This document shows positions 16,449 through 25,543 of a DNA stretch of 57,251 nt, one piece after another. The position numbers and the translations under genes are program-made. This DNA is from Schlesneria paludicola DSM 18645 (GTDB lineage Bacteria; Planctomycetota; Planctomycetia; Planctomycetales; Planctomycetaceae): positions 1-57,251 of the forward strand of contig CAMAYU010000017.1 of NCBI GenBank assembly GCA_945862235.1, read 5' to 3'. The first letter of the stretch is position 1. Every line of letters starts with the position of its first letter. The notes beneath the pieces are model-generated. The model was not told where the DNA came from. It was given only the letters and a program-made list of their open reading frames with translations, and did no database searches.

Positions 16449-17657
16449 GTGACCATGCCTTCCCCAAGTTCCTCCGGCGATCCTGTTCGCCCCGTGCCGA
16501 CATCTCCGGCCAAGGCGGTCCCGACCAAGCCTAACGCACGCGGCCTGCTCTGCATTTGGCATGGAGCCGGGTTGGGATTCTGGCTGTGGCTGTTGGCGAG
16601 TCGTCCGCCAATCAGTTGGCGGCAGTGGTTGAGAATCGCCTCCATCACGGCGCTTGCCCCGCTGAATTCATTGAGCAACTTTCTGGAGTGGGTGGTCTAC
16701 GGTCGCCGGATTGCCCGACAGAAGATCGAGCATCCTCCGATTTTCATCCTCGGTCACTGGCGTAGCGGAACCACACTGCTGCACAACCTGATGACGCTCG
16801 ATCCGGGGCTGACGTATTCCAACCTCTTTCAATGTGTCGCTCCGGACAACTTCCTGCTGACGGAATCGTGGGTCACGCACCTGACGCGGTGGACCCTCTC
16901 GAAGACTCGGCCGATGGACAACATGGCCAACGATTGGGCGCTTCCTCAAGAAGACGAAATGGCTCTCGTGTTGATGACGAAGATGTCGCCGTACCTCATG
17001 CTGGCTCATCAGAAGGACCCTTCCAAGTACGCACGCTTCTTCGACATGACGGACGTAACGCCCGCAGAACGACAATACTGGCAGTCCGCCGTTCTGCGAT
17101 TCATGAAGAAGCTGACGATGCGGGCCAACAAGCCGATCGTGTTGAAGTCGCCACCACACACGTACCGTGTTCCGCTGCTGCTCGAAATGTTTCCGAACGC
17201 GAAGTTCGTTTACATCTATCGCGATCCGTACGCCGTCTTCAATTCGGGTGTCCATTTGCGTCGGACCCTGTTCCTCGAAAACGGCCTCGGCGAACCTTAT
17301 TACGACTCGCTCGAAGACGATGTCCTGCACACGTACTCACATTGTTTCGAGCGATACGAAAGCACCAAGCATCTGATCCCAGCGGGCCAATTGCATGAGG
17401 TCCGGTTCGAGGACTTGGAAGCCGATCCGCTCGGGCAGATCAAGCTTGTCTACGAGAAGCTCGGCCTGACGGGCTGGCCGCTCGTGGAGCCTCAAATCCA
17501 GCAGCAACTCCCCGAGCTGTTGAAGTACAAGAAGAACAAGTTTGAAATGGCCGAGGCTCTGATGCGACGCGTTTACGAAGCTTGGAAGCCCTCGTTCGAC
17601 TTGTACGGCTACCCCAGCCGCCTGCCGGAAGACGGTCCGCCTGCGTCTCAACACTGA
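16449..17657 (+). CDS. Sulfotransferase family protein
   Basis: 402 residues. The 5'-phosphosulfate loop is FILGHWRSGTTLLHNL (GHWRSGTT at residues 102-109). The 3'-phosphate region lies around KFVYIYRDPYAVFNS, giving the usual PAPS-dependent sulfotransferase core. The C-terminal LTGWPLVEPQIQQQL segment is also typical of the Sulfotransfer_3-like group common in planctomycetes. An N-terminal Pro/Ser-rich stretch and a hydrophobic segment (LGFWLWLLA) suggest membrane association. The acceptor is unknown. GAGAGGAAT precedes a GTG start at 16449; an ATG at 16455 is an alternative. Confidence 0.82.
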   Translation: MTMPSPSSSGDPVRPVPTSPAKAVPTKPNARGLLCIWHGAGLGFWLWLLASRPPISWRQWLRIASITALAPLNSLSNFLEWVVYGRRIARQKIEHPPIFILGHWRSGTTLLHNLMTLDPGLTYSNLFQCVAPDNFLLTESWVTHLTRWTLSKTRPMDNMANDWALPQEDEMALVLMTKMSPYLMLAHQKDPSKYARFFDMTDVTPAERQYWQSAVLRFMKKLTMRANKPIVLKSPPHTYRVPLLLEMFPNAKFVYIYRDPYAVFNSGVHLRRTLFLENGLGEPYYDSLEDDVLHTYSHCFERYESTKHLIPAGQLHEVRFEDLEADPLGQIKLVYEKLGLTGWPLVEPQIQQQLPELLKYKKNKFEMAEALMRRVYEAWKPSFDLYGYPSRLPEDGPPASQH

Positions 17658-17836
17658 TGCCGCCTCTGCCCTCGCATTGTGATGAGATTTTCTTGCAGAC
17701 CCCCTTGCGGCACAGCTTGCCGAACTGCGGGAACTTTGCCGTCGCACCGCTTTTTCTCTGGCTCAGAACACCCGAACCGGTCTAGGCGAGACTGCGTGGC
17801 GAAACTAGACCTTACGTGACTCAAAGTAAGAGGTTT

Positions 17837-17921
17837 CCGAGCGGAGCGGCGTAAGCCCCCCGACTCTTTCAAAGCGGGCTTACGCCCAAGAACCGGGGGG
17901 GCTTACGCCGCCCCGCTCAGA
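17837..17921. repeat. Hairpin repeat, family E, copy 2
   Basis: CCGAGCGGAGCGGCGTAAGC at the left, GCTTACGCCGCCCCGCTCAG at the right, and an internal GGGCTTACGCCCAAG segment that can pair with either arm. The flanks AGAGGTTT and TGTCTCAT recur at other family E copies. It lies between the sulfotransferase and the lipoprotein genes. Confidence 0.85.
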
Positions 17922-17990
17922 TGTCTCATTGCTGACCGCGCGAGGGACATGTTCGCCGCCGGTGATGATGCCCCACGAGGAACTCGGCTG

Positions 17991-18251
17991 ATGCGTGCGT
18001 ACCGAAACATTCTGTGCCTGTCCGTACTGAGCATCACGATGTGTGGCTGCGCCAATCTGTGGCACGAATTGCAACCGCACCGGATGCGTCGCATCAATCG
18101 CGTCCCGCCACCCTCGTGGGATCCGGAGTTCTCGCAGACTTCCGCATCACCCGAGTTGAATCTCGTCCGACACGATCATCCCGCGACACCGCCACGACTC
18201 TCCGTGAACCACGCGGATGTCATCGTCGCCCGTGGTCAGGACTCGCGATAG
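17991..18251 (+). CDS. Small putative lipoprotein
   Basis: 86 residues. MRAYRNILCLSVLSITMCGC is a short lipoprotein signal peptide with a usable lipobox (Thr-Met-Cys or Cys-Gly-Cys). After it comes ANLWHELQPHRMRRINR, a segment rich in His and Arg, then a Pro-rich tail. The frame is open from 17949, but the ATG at 17991 follows CGAGGAACTCGGCTG and puts the signal peptide at the N-terminus. I know of no functional assignment. It is convergent with the DUF1499 gene, with 20 bases between the stops. Confidence 0.6.
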   Translation: MRAYRNILCLSVLSITMCGCANLWHELQPHRMRRINRVPPPSWDPEFSQTSASPELNLVRHDHPATPPRLSVNHADVIVARGQDSR

Positions 18252-18271
18252 TCGCGTTTGCATGAGTTGCC

Positions 18272-18844
18272 TCATGACTCGAACAGCTGCCGGATGGCCT
18301 CGACCCGAGCGCGGTTCGCGCCGAGATCCGAATGACCGACGCGCGACGCCGAGCGGACGTGAATCACCGCCGCGGTCTCATCGAGCAGAAACTCGACATC
18401 GTCCACAAATCGCAGTAACCGCGTCGTGAATTCGACGTGCAGGTATGTCGAGCCATTTGTGACGATCCGTGTGCGCGGGAGTTGTGTCACGACCGAGGTC
18501 AGTCGCTGCCACGCTTCGCGCGGCCCCCCTGTGAAGCTCAATGGTTTGATCTGGTGAGCAATCTCGTCGTCCTGCGAGCAAACACAGTTCGGTGAGGCCG
18601 GGCAAGGCGAGAGCCTACCGCCATCAAGTCGCTCGACTTTGTTCGGCGTCCAGAACATGAACATCACTCTTACGAGCAGTAGGGCCAAGACACCGCATCC
18701 GAAACTTGTCGCCACGATACGGCGAGTTTTGCTGGCGAGTTTTGGATGAGTTCCAAAAGCGTCTGGAGCAGCATTGGACATCAGATCGCTGATGTCACAG
18801 GAGGGTTTTCCGGGTTCAAAGGAGTTGTGAGCGGAGTCAGTCAC
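18272..18844 (-). CDS. DUF1499 family membrane-anchored protein
   Basis: 190 residues with one membrane segment (about 45-68) and a DUF1499 domain: LSPCPASPNCVCSQ, the IKPLSF segment, TYLHVEFTTRLLRFVDDVEF and IHVRSASRVGHSDLGANR, all signature blocks of the family. Function is unknown; some members are linked to heavy-metal or cell-envelope functions. Its start overlaps the end of the TlpA-like gene by 4 bases (ATGA), so the two are translationally coupled. Confidence 0.88.
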   Translation of the reverse strand: MTDSAHNSFEPGKPSCDISDLMSNAAPDAFGTHPKLASKTRRIVATSFGCGVLALLLVRVMFMFWTPNKVERLDGGRLSPCPASPNCVCSQDDEIAHQIKPLSFTGGPREAWQRLTSVVTQLPRTRIVTNGSTYLHVEFTTRLLRFVDDVEFLLDETAAVIHVRSASRVGHSDLGANRARVEAIRQLFES

Positions 18845-19428
18845 GGCTGCTTCGCCAAGGCGCGCTGGATCGCAACTTCAATATCATGGTGAGAGTCTCC
18901 GCCTGCGCCCATGATGATGTCTTCGATGTTGTTCTTACGGTCGATGATGGTGACGTGCGGGATTGAATCGGCTTCGAGCAATTGAAGCGTGCGACGTGCC
19001 CCATATCCATTGGGCCAGTTGATCTTGGTGGCGGACAGAAACTGCTTGCTCTTGGCGAGTGTGTCGGAGCCTTCGCTCGTCAGCCCGAGAAACACAACGC
19101 CCTGATCGCGGTACTTCTGTTCGAGGGCAATCATGTCGGGAGCGGCCATCCGGCACGGACCGCACCACCACGCCCACGCATCGACGACGACGACCTGGCC
19201 TCGCAGTTCGTCGCCCGTCGGCCCCGGCCCATTCAGCCAGCCTTCGACTTCAAAATTGGGGGCCTGCGTGCCGACCAGACGTGAAGTCGATCGTGCGGGC
19301 GGGATTGACTGTTTAAGCATCGAGGCAAAGCCAATCCCGAGCACACCGACGATCACGATGCCCATCAAAAACGAGCGACCCCGCGACGGAGTGGGTTCAG
19401 AAACGGTGTCGTAACGAAAGCCTGACAT
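18841..19428 (-). CDS. Membrane-anchored TlpA-like thioredoxin
   Basis: 195 residues. An N-terminal membrane helix (FLMGIVIVGVLGIGFASML) anchors a thioredoxin-fold domain outside the cytoplasm. It has the redox motif WCGPC (about residues 88-92) within VVVDAWAWWCGPCRMAAP, the substrate-recognition Pro in DSIPHVTIID, and a TlpA/ResA-like AlkHP1 arrangement. Such proteins reduce disulfides, often in cytochrome c maturation, which fits the several c-type cytochromes in this window. Start: ATG preceded by AGGAAT; a TTG four codons upstream is less likely. First gene of the pair with DUF1499. Confidence 0.85.
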   Translation of the reverse strand: MSGFRYDTVSEPTPSRGRSFLMGIVIVGVLGIGFASMLKQSIPPARSTSRLVGTQAPNFEVEGWLNGPGPTGDELRGQVVVVDAWAWWCGPCRMAAPDMIALEQKYRDQGVVFLGLTSEGSDTLAKSKQFLSATKINWPNGYGARRTLQLLEADSIPHVTIIDRKNNIEDIIMGAGGDSHHDIEVAIQRALAKQP

Positions 19429-19501
19429 GGTTGTCTGCAATTCCTATTTTGGGGCGTTGTCACGGATGTGGGACGGGCCCTCTTGATGCGCCCGCCAAAA
19501 G

Positions 19502-19662
19502 TCGCCTTCATCACTCCGCTTGAAGAGAGCCGAACGGTGAAGAAGCTATTTCCCGCGTGTCCGGGTCGCTGGTGACTCGGCTGACTTCACGCGGAGCGAT
19601 GAAGGCGATTTTTGTCGGCAACGTCACTCTTGCCCGTCTTTTGGAAACGACGGGCAAGAGTG
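19502..19662. repeat. Hairpin repeat, family F copy 1, plus an adjoining hairpin
   Basis: TCGCCTTCATCACTCCGC (19502-19519) pairs with GCGGAGCGATGAAGGCGA (19591-19608). Next to it CACTCTTGCCCGTC (19625-19638) pairs perfectly with GACGGGCAAGAGTG (19649-19662). A better-preserved family F copy is at 54244-54335. The rest of 19429-19910 contains no gene I recognise. Confidence 0.75.
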
Positions 19663-19910
19663 ACCGCCCTACATCACGGCGACATTTGTCGTTCGGCCAG
19701 TCTTCAGCCAAGGTCATACTCTAACGTTGGAAGATTCGTACACAACGCGCGTGACATTGCCACTTTGGCTCCGCCTGCACTCTCGTAGAGACTCGCTTCT
19801 CAAACGACCGGACTTTCGAGATAGTTCCGCCCACTTCGAGGCCCCAGAACATGCGGGCCGTTTCACGGAGCGACGACCGCAGGGATGCACTGTCACGTTG
19901 GAATCTACGA

Positions 19911-22900
19911 ATGACTGACTCTTCAAACGACCACACTCCCAAAACTTCTGAGAGCATCGGCTCCACGGAAGCGGGGTGGCGGCCGAATGGAACACCTTCG
20001 CCCGCTGACGAGACTCAACCGGCTGCCGCCTCCGACCAACAGATTGCCGACGAACTGAACCGGGCCGAGTGGATGAAAGATCGTCCACAAACGCTCACGC
20101 CGCACGGATCGATTGGTTCGACGAGTTTTCTCTGCCTGATGGCCGTTCAGTTTTTAACGGTCCTCAACGACAACACGTTCAAGTGGATGGCCGTCGCGAT
20201 TGCAAAGCCGGTCCTCGGTGCAACAGTTGCGTTGTCGCTCGGCATGGCGCTGTTCACGATCCCGTTTGTGTTGCTCGCCGTGCCAGCGGGATATCTCGCC
20301 GATCGCTATTCCAAGACGCGAGTGATTCGCGTCTGCAAGGTGGCCGAGATCATCATCATGCTGCTCGGGTTCGCCGCTATTTTGTCGGACCAGATCAAGA
20401 TGCTGATGGGAGTGGTCTTTCTGACGGGAGCGATGGCCGCGCTGTTCTCGCCCTCGAAATCAGGCTGTATTCCCGAGCAGGTTGAAGAATCTCAGTTGTC
20501 GAAGGCCAACGGTTTGATGGGCCTGATGACAGTCGTTCCCGCCGCGTTTGGGTTGCTGTTGGGATACCAGTTGGCCGGTTGGATCCAACCGACAGCCGAC
20601 TCGGACATCACCGTCGCATCGAGCCTGCCTGCGGTAGTAACAGTGTTGGCCATCGCGGTGATCGGTTGGCTGCTCAGTCTAGGCATCCGCCCGTTGCCTG
20701 CGGCGGATCCCACATTGCGGATGCCTCGAAATCCCTGGGCTGAGACGCTCACATCCCTCCGTCATTTGGAGAGTGATCGTCCGCTGCTGCGAGCCGCGAT
20801 GGGGATCGCCTTCTTTTGGACGCTGTCGTCGCTGGCCCTCACGAACATGGACCAATTGGGCGAGGCGGACTTGGGACTCACGCAGGATTCCATCGGCTGG
20901 CTCGGCATGTCACTGGTGCTGGGCGTGGGGATCGGCAGCATGTTGGCGGGCTGGTGGTCGAACGGACATGTCGAGCTGGGAATCGTGCCACTCGGTGCGT
21001 TGGGAATCGCATTTTGGTCGATGATGCTTTGCGTGGCCGGTTGGTACGGTGACACCTCCCCCGACTTCGCGTTCGTCGCGTCATGCGTTTCGTTGTTCGC
21101 GTTGGGGACGTGCGCGGGACTGTTCGACGTGCCGCTCGAATCCTATTTACAGCAGCGGGCGGAACCGAAGCATCTCGGGCAAGTGGTCTCGGCGACGAAT
21201 TTTCTCGCGTTCTCGGGAATGCTGGGCGTGACCGGGCTGTATTACGTGTTGAGGAACATCCTGGGACTGTCACCGAGTTTCATCTTTATGCTCGCCGGTC
21301 TGGGGACGATCCCCGTCGCCGCCTACATCATCTGGCTGTTGCCGGGGGCGACGATTCGGTTTGCGGTGTGGTTGCTCAGTCACACGGTCTATCGAGTCCG
21401 CGTGTATGGTCTCGAACATATTCCGAAGTCCGGCGCGGCGATGATCACTCCGAATCACGTCTCGTTCATCGACGGCATCATGCTGATGATGCACATCCCG
21501 CGACTGACCCGCTTCATTGTCTATGCCGACTTCGTCAACAACCCGAAGCTGAACTGGCTGGCTCGGATTTACGAGGTCATCCCGATCAAGGCCGATGGCG
21601 GTCCGAAGTCGCTCATTCAATCCTTGCGAACCGCACGCGAGGCCCTCAACACCGGCAGTCTCGTCTGCATCTTTCCGGAAGGACAACTGACCCGCACTGG
21701 CCAGCTTCAAGCCTTTCAGCCGGGGATGCTCAAAATCTTGCAGGGGACCGGCGCACCGATCATCCCGGTTTACCTCCACGGTCTGTGGGGAAGCAGCTTC
21801 AGTTTTCGTGGCGGCGCGTTTTTTAAGAAGCGGCTGCGTCTCTGGCCGCATCCCGTGTCGATTCATTTTGGCCAGCCCATTTCGCAACCGAAGAGTGCCG
21901 CTGAAGTCCGTTTCGCCGTTCAAGAATTGGGAGCCGATGCTGTGGAAATCGACAAACCGCGAGAGCTGACACCCGCCCGCCATTTCATTCGCTCATGCAA
22001 AAAGACGCTGAAAAGGGTCCGCATGGCCGACTCGGGCGGAGCCGAACTGACGGGAGGCCGATTGCTCGCATCGGTCCTCGCCCTGCGTCGCGTCCTGCTG
22101 CGGGACATCCTGTCGCCCGACGAACAGCACGTCGGTATCCTGCTCCCGCCGACCGCTGGCTGTGCGCTGGCGAACCTTGCGGTGACGCTGGCCGGTCGCG
22201 TCACGGTGAACCTCAACTACACGATGTCCGAAAAAGACATCAACTACTGTGTGAAAGACGCCGGGCTGAAGCGGGTCATCACGAGCAAGAAGTTGCTGGA
22301 GAAGAAGCCGCTCACTCTCGACGTGCCATTTGTGTTCCTCGAAGACATGAAGGAGCAGGTCCGCAGCGTGGACACATTGCTCGCGGCGATTGGCACCTAC
22401 ATGCTGCCCGCTTCGATGCTGGAGTGGTGCCTCGGGCTGACTCGCGTGCGCATGGATGATCCGATCACAACGATCTACACGTCAGGATCGACAGGTGAGC
22501 CAAAGGGCGTGGTCCTCTCGCAGCACAACATGTCGGCGACCGTCGATGGCGTCGATCAAGTCGTGCAGATCAAAGAGACCGACGTGGTGCTCGGCGTCGT
22601 CCCGATCTTCCACTCGCTCGGCTACACAGCCACGCTGTGGCTACCAATGATCCTGACTCCGAAAGTCGTCTATCACACCAACCCGCTCGATGCGCGCGAG
22701 ATCGGCAAGCTGGCACAAGACCATGGCGCGACGATCCTGTTCGGCACACCGACCTTTCTGCGCGGGTACATCAAGCGGGTCGAGAAGGAGCAGTTCAGCA
22801 AGCTCGATCTGGTCGTCGTCGGTGCCGAGAAACTACCGGTCGAGTTGGCCGAGCAGTTCCGCGACAAGTTCGGCATTCTCCCGTCCGAGGGCTACGGCAC

Positions 22901-23555
22901 GACGGAGACTTCCGGCCCGGCGGCCGTCAACATTCCCGACCATCGCTGCGACGCGGTCACTCAAAAAGGAACGAAGCTCGGCACCGTCGGCAAGCCGCTG
23001 CCGGGAGTCGTCGCCCGTGCCGTTGATCCCGTCACGCGCGAGCCGCTCGGGATGAACCGCGAGGGGCTGATTGAAATCAAAGGGCCGAACATCATGCTCG
23101 GCTACTGGAACCGCCCCGATAAGACGGCTTCAGTCCTCAAAAACGGCTGGTACGACACGGGCGACATGGGCCTGATCGACGATGAAGGCTTCCTGCACAT
23201 CACCGGGCGCATCAGCCGCTTCTCGAAGATCGGTGGTGAGATGGTCCCGCATCTCAAGATTGAAGAGTGTCTGCTCAGAATCATGGACGATCCGACCAAC
23301 GCCGACGCGGGCATCCCACTCGCCGTCACGGCCGTCCCCGACGCGAAGAAGGGCGAACGCCTGATCGTGCTGCACCGACCGCTCTCGAAACCGGTCTCGC
23401 AAATCATCGACGAACTGTCGAAGTGCAACCTCCCCAACCTCTTCATTCCGTCACAAGACAGCTTCATCGAAGTCACCGAGATCCCCGTCCTCGGTACCGG
23501 AAAACTCGACCTCCGCGCCGTCAAACAACTCGCGTTGGAACGGGCGAAGGTTTGA
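19911..23555 (+). CDS. Three-domain fusion: MFS transporter, PlsC acyltransferase, acyl-CoA/ACP synthetase (LplT-Aas type)
   Basis: 1214 residues. Residues about 45-480 are an MFS transporter of the lysophospholipid transporter (LplT) type with 10-12 membrane helices. Residues 485-700 are a PlsC-like acyltransferase with NHVSFID (N515 onward, the HX4D block) and FPEG (from F588). Residues 715-1200 are an AMP-dependent acyl ligase with TSGSTGEPKG (from T857), EGYGTTET and YDTGDMG. In E. coli, LplT and Aas are separate but cooperate: lysophospholipid is flipped inward and re-acylated with fatty acid activated on ACP. The fusion suggests the whole recycling path is in one polypeptide. Start ATG at 19911; the frame is open 20 codons further upstream. 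Confidence 0.88.
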   Translation: MTDSSNDHTPKTSESIGSTEAGWRPNGTPSPADETQPAAASDQQIADELNRAEWMKDRPQTLTPHGSIGSTSFLCLMAVQFLTVLNDNTFKWMAVAIAKPVLGATVALSLGMALFTIPFVLLAVPAGYLADRYSKTRVIRVCKVAEIIIMLLGFAAILSDQIKMLMGVVFLTGAMAALFSPSKSGCIPEQVEESQLSKANGLMGLMTVVPAAFGLLLGYQLAGWIQPTADSDITVASSLPAVVTVLAIAVIGWLLSLGIRPLPAADPTLRMPRNPWAETLTSLRHLESDRPLLRAAMGIAFFWTLSSLALTNMDQLGEADLGLTQDSIGWLGMSLVLGVGIGSMLAGWWSNGHVELGIVPLGALGIAFWSMMLCVAGWYGDTSPDFAFVASCVSLFALGTCAGLFDVPLESYLQQRAEPKHLGQVVSATNFLAFSGMLGVTGLYYVLRNILGLSPSFIFMLAGLGTIPVAAYIIWLLPGATIRFAVWLLSHTVYRVRVYGLEHIPKSGAAMITPNHVSFIDGIMLMMHIPRLTRFIVYADFVNNPKLNWLARIYEVIPIKADGGPKSLIQSLRTAREALNTGSLVCIFPEGQLTRTGQLQAFQPGMLKILQGTGAPIIPVYLHGLWGSSFSFRGGAFFKKRLRLWPHPVSIHFGQPISQPKSAAEVRFAVQELGADAVEIDKPRELTPARHFIRSCKKTLKRVRMADSGGAELTGGRLLASVLALRRVLLRDILSPDEQHVGILLPPTAGCALANLAVTLAGRVTVNLNYTMSEKDINYCVKDAGLKRVITSKKLLEKKPLTLDVPFVFLEDMKEQVRSVDTLLAAIGTYMLPASMLEWCLGLTRVRMDDPITTIYTSGSTGEPKGVVLSQHNMSATVDGVDQVVQIKETDVVLGVVPIFHSLGYTATLWLPMILTPKVVYHTNPLDAREIGKLAQDHGATILFGTPTFLRGYIKRVEKEQFSKLDLVVVGAEKLPVELAEQFRDKFGILPSEGYGTTETSGPAAVNIPDHRCDAVTQKGTKLGTVGKPLPGVVARAVDPVTREPLGMNREGLIEIKGPNIMLGYWNRPDKTASVLKNGWYDTGDMGLIDDEGFLHITGRISRFSKIGGEMVPHLKIEECLLRIMDDPTNADAGIPLAVTAVPDAKKGERLIVLHRPLSKPVSQIIDELSKCNLPNLFIPSQDSFIEVTEIPVLGTGKLDLRAVKQLALERAKV

Positions 23556-23560
23556 AAATC

Positions 23561-23627
23561 GTAGGGTAAGCGTCTCGCTTGCCCGTAAATGCAGTTGAAA
23601 GTAGGGCAAGCCGGAGGCTTACCCTAC
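23561..23627. repeat. Hairpin repeat, family A, copy 2
   Basis: GTAGGGTAAGCGTCTCGCTT (from 23561) against ...GGCTTACCCTAC (23604-23627). The outer 11 bases and inner 7 pair; the centres differ (CGTCTCG against CCTCCGG). It starts 5 bases after the stop of the fusion gene. Confidence 0.85.
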
Positions 23628-23678
23628 GGTTCTTCAGCAGACAGCTCACGGAGCGGCTTCAGTTTGGAAGGAGCATTT

Positions 23679-25307
23679 GTGACAGAACCAGCGGTGAGGA
23701 ATCACTTGAGCCAAACGGATCCCGTGACGGTGGCAACCAAGCCGACTCGAAGCCGCGGGCAGAGTCAGTGGGAGCTGATCGCGCGGGAGTTTGGCAAGCG
23801 ACGACTCGCTGTCGTGGCGGCGTGCGTGATCCTGAGCTTGGTGACCATCAGCATCTTCGCGCCGCTGATCGCCAACGACCGGCCGCTGTACTACGTCGGC
23901 TTCAATCGGTTCGAGTACCAAGAGGCGGCGCGAACTCTGCGCGGTGCGATCGGGCAGTTGAGCGAACTTCGCTCGCAGGCCGAACCGTCTCCGTCCAAAC
24001 TCAAAGACCTAGAGCAGGCAACACGATTGCAGGTCTCGCTCATGTCGTCCGCCCTTCCAGCCGAACAGTCGATCAAGCTGCGAGACCTCGGCGTGCGGCT
24101 GGTTCAAACGCTCAGCAAGCCCGACGCGGTACTCGTGGCGAGCGAACTCAAGTCCCTTCAACGCGAACTGCGATCCGACTTCGATGGACGCGATGTCACG
24201 CTGGTGACGCGCACGCATTGGCCGGTGCTGGCGTCGATGATCTGGTCGGACATCGCGTTTCTCGTCGCGAACGTACTCGTGTTGACGTGGCCGATCTGGA
24301 GCCGGATCCTGCGCCGCTGGGGTGGCTCCGCGAACGACGGCGCGAGTACCGGTTGGTACGTCGCCGTGATGATCGGACTTCCCTTGGCCTGTGGCTTGGC
24401 CTGGGGGAGTCTCGTTCCGCAGCGAGTCGATCGGACGAACTACAAGTCAGGCGTGTTGGCCAGCGATGACGGCGAGAAGAAAGCGACCGTTGTGTTTCAG
24501 TCGGTGGTGTGGCCTCCCGTGACATTCGGCTTGGATGAAAACGACCTGGCCGGGAAGACGCAGCCCCCCGCGTGGTATCGCCGTGCGAAGTCCGGTCCCG
24601 CTGTCGTCCCCCTCTCGCGCTGGAGCAGTTCGCACTGGCTCGGTACCGACGAACTGGGCCGCGACATTCTCTGCCGCATGATCTGGGGCGGGCGCGTCAG
24701 CCTGTCGGTCGGCATCGTGGCGGTGGCGATCTACGTGACGATTGGCATCGTGGTGGGATCGCTGGCCGGGTACTTCCGCGGCATGTGCGATCTGATCGTG
24801 TCGCGCATTATCGAGGTCGTGATCTGCTTTCCCGCGTTCTTCCTGATCCTGACCATCGTCGCGCTGATTGGGCCGGGGCTGTTCAACATCATGGTCGTGA
24901 TCGGACTGACCGGCTGGACGGGGATCGCGCGGCTGGTTCGCGGTGAATTTCTACGGCTGGTCGATCAAGAGTTCGTGTTGGCTGGCCGGGCACTCGGGTA
25001 CTCGCCCTTGCGACTCATCTTTCGCCACGTCCTGCCGAATGCTCTCGCACCAGTTTTGGTCTCGGCGACGTTCGGAGTGGCAGGCGCAATTCTCACCGAA
25101 AGTGCGCTGTCGTTTCTGGGCCTCGGCATCACCGTGCCAACTCCCTCATGGGGCGGCATTCTCGCCGACGGACGCAGCGCTCTGACGCGCGCACCGTGGT
25201 TAATCCACTTCCCCGGCCTCGCGATCTTCGTGACGATTACGTCCTACAACCTCGTCGGCGAAGCCCTCCGCGACGCAGCCGATCCAAGGCTGCGCGGGTC
25301 GCGTTGA
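23679..25307 (+). CDS. OppC/DppC-type ABC transporter permease
   Basis: 542 residues. The C-terminal 200 residues are a standard binding-protein-dependent permease domain with five helices and the EAA loop GRALGYSPLRLIFRHVLPNA (around residue 435) that contacts the ATPase. The GTDELGRDILCRMIWGGRVS entry segment is typical of OppC/DppC. The N-terminal half is unusual: after TM1 (about 42-64) comes a 110-residue, mostly helical extracytoplasmic stretch, then two more helices and another soluble stretch. Start: GTG at 23679 behind GGAAGGAGC; the open frame upstream is the translation of the family A repeat. No OppB, ATPase or binding protein is adjacent, so it works with subunits encoded elsewhere. 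Confidence 0.85.
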   Translation: MTEPAVRNHLSQTDPVTVATKPTRSRGQSQWELIAREFGKRRLAVVAACVILSLVTISIFAPLIANDRPLYYVGFNRFEYQEAARTLRGAIGQLSELRSQAEPSPSKLKDLEQATRLQVSLMSSALPAEQSIKLRDLGVRLVQTLSKPDAVLVASELKSLQRELRSDFDGRDVTLVTRTHWPVLASMIWSDIAFLVANVLVLTWPIWSRILRRWGGSANDGASTGWYVAVMIGLPLACGLAWGSLVPQRVDRTNYKSGVLASDDGEKKATVVFQSVVWPPVTFGLDENDLAGKTQPPAWYRRAKSGPAVVPLSRWSSSHWLGTDELGRDILCRMIWGGRVSLSVGIVAVAIYVTIGIVVGSLAGYFRGMCDLIVSRIIEVVICFPAFFLILTIVALIGPGLFNIMVVIGLTGWTGIARLVRGEFLRLVDQEFVLAGRALGYSPLRLIFRHVLPNALAPVLVSATFGVAGAILTESALSFLGLGITVPTPSWGGILADGRSALTRAPWLIHFPGLAIFVTITSYNLVGEALRDAADPRLRGSR

Positions 25308-25378
25308 TGTCGGCAGTAAGTGGGCAGTGGGGACGCGACGGATTTCAAAACGTGACTTCTGGGCGTCAGCCCTCTTCT

Positions 25379-25474
25379 GAATTTCTGAGCGGGGTGGCGT
25401 AAGCCCCCTGGCTCTTTGAAAGCGGGCTGACGCTCAAGAACCAGGGGGGCCGACGCCACTCGGCTCAGAAATTC
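25379..25474. repeat. Hairpin repeat, family E, copy 3
   Basis: GAATTTCTGAGC at 25379 pairs with GCTCAGAAATTC ending at 25474. The interior GGCGTAAGCCCCCTGG, GGGCTGACGCTCAAGAACC and GGGGCCGACGCC segments are mutually complementary. It lies between the convergent permease and gamma-glutamyltransferase genes. Confidence 0.85.
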
Positions 25475-25543
25475 GGAGCGTCGTCGAATCGAACGACGCT
25501 TGAAAAGCGAGTTTCGATGACGCCGTTCACCCTGCGAACATCC

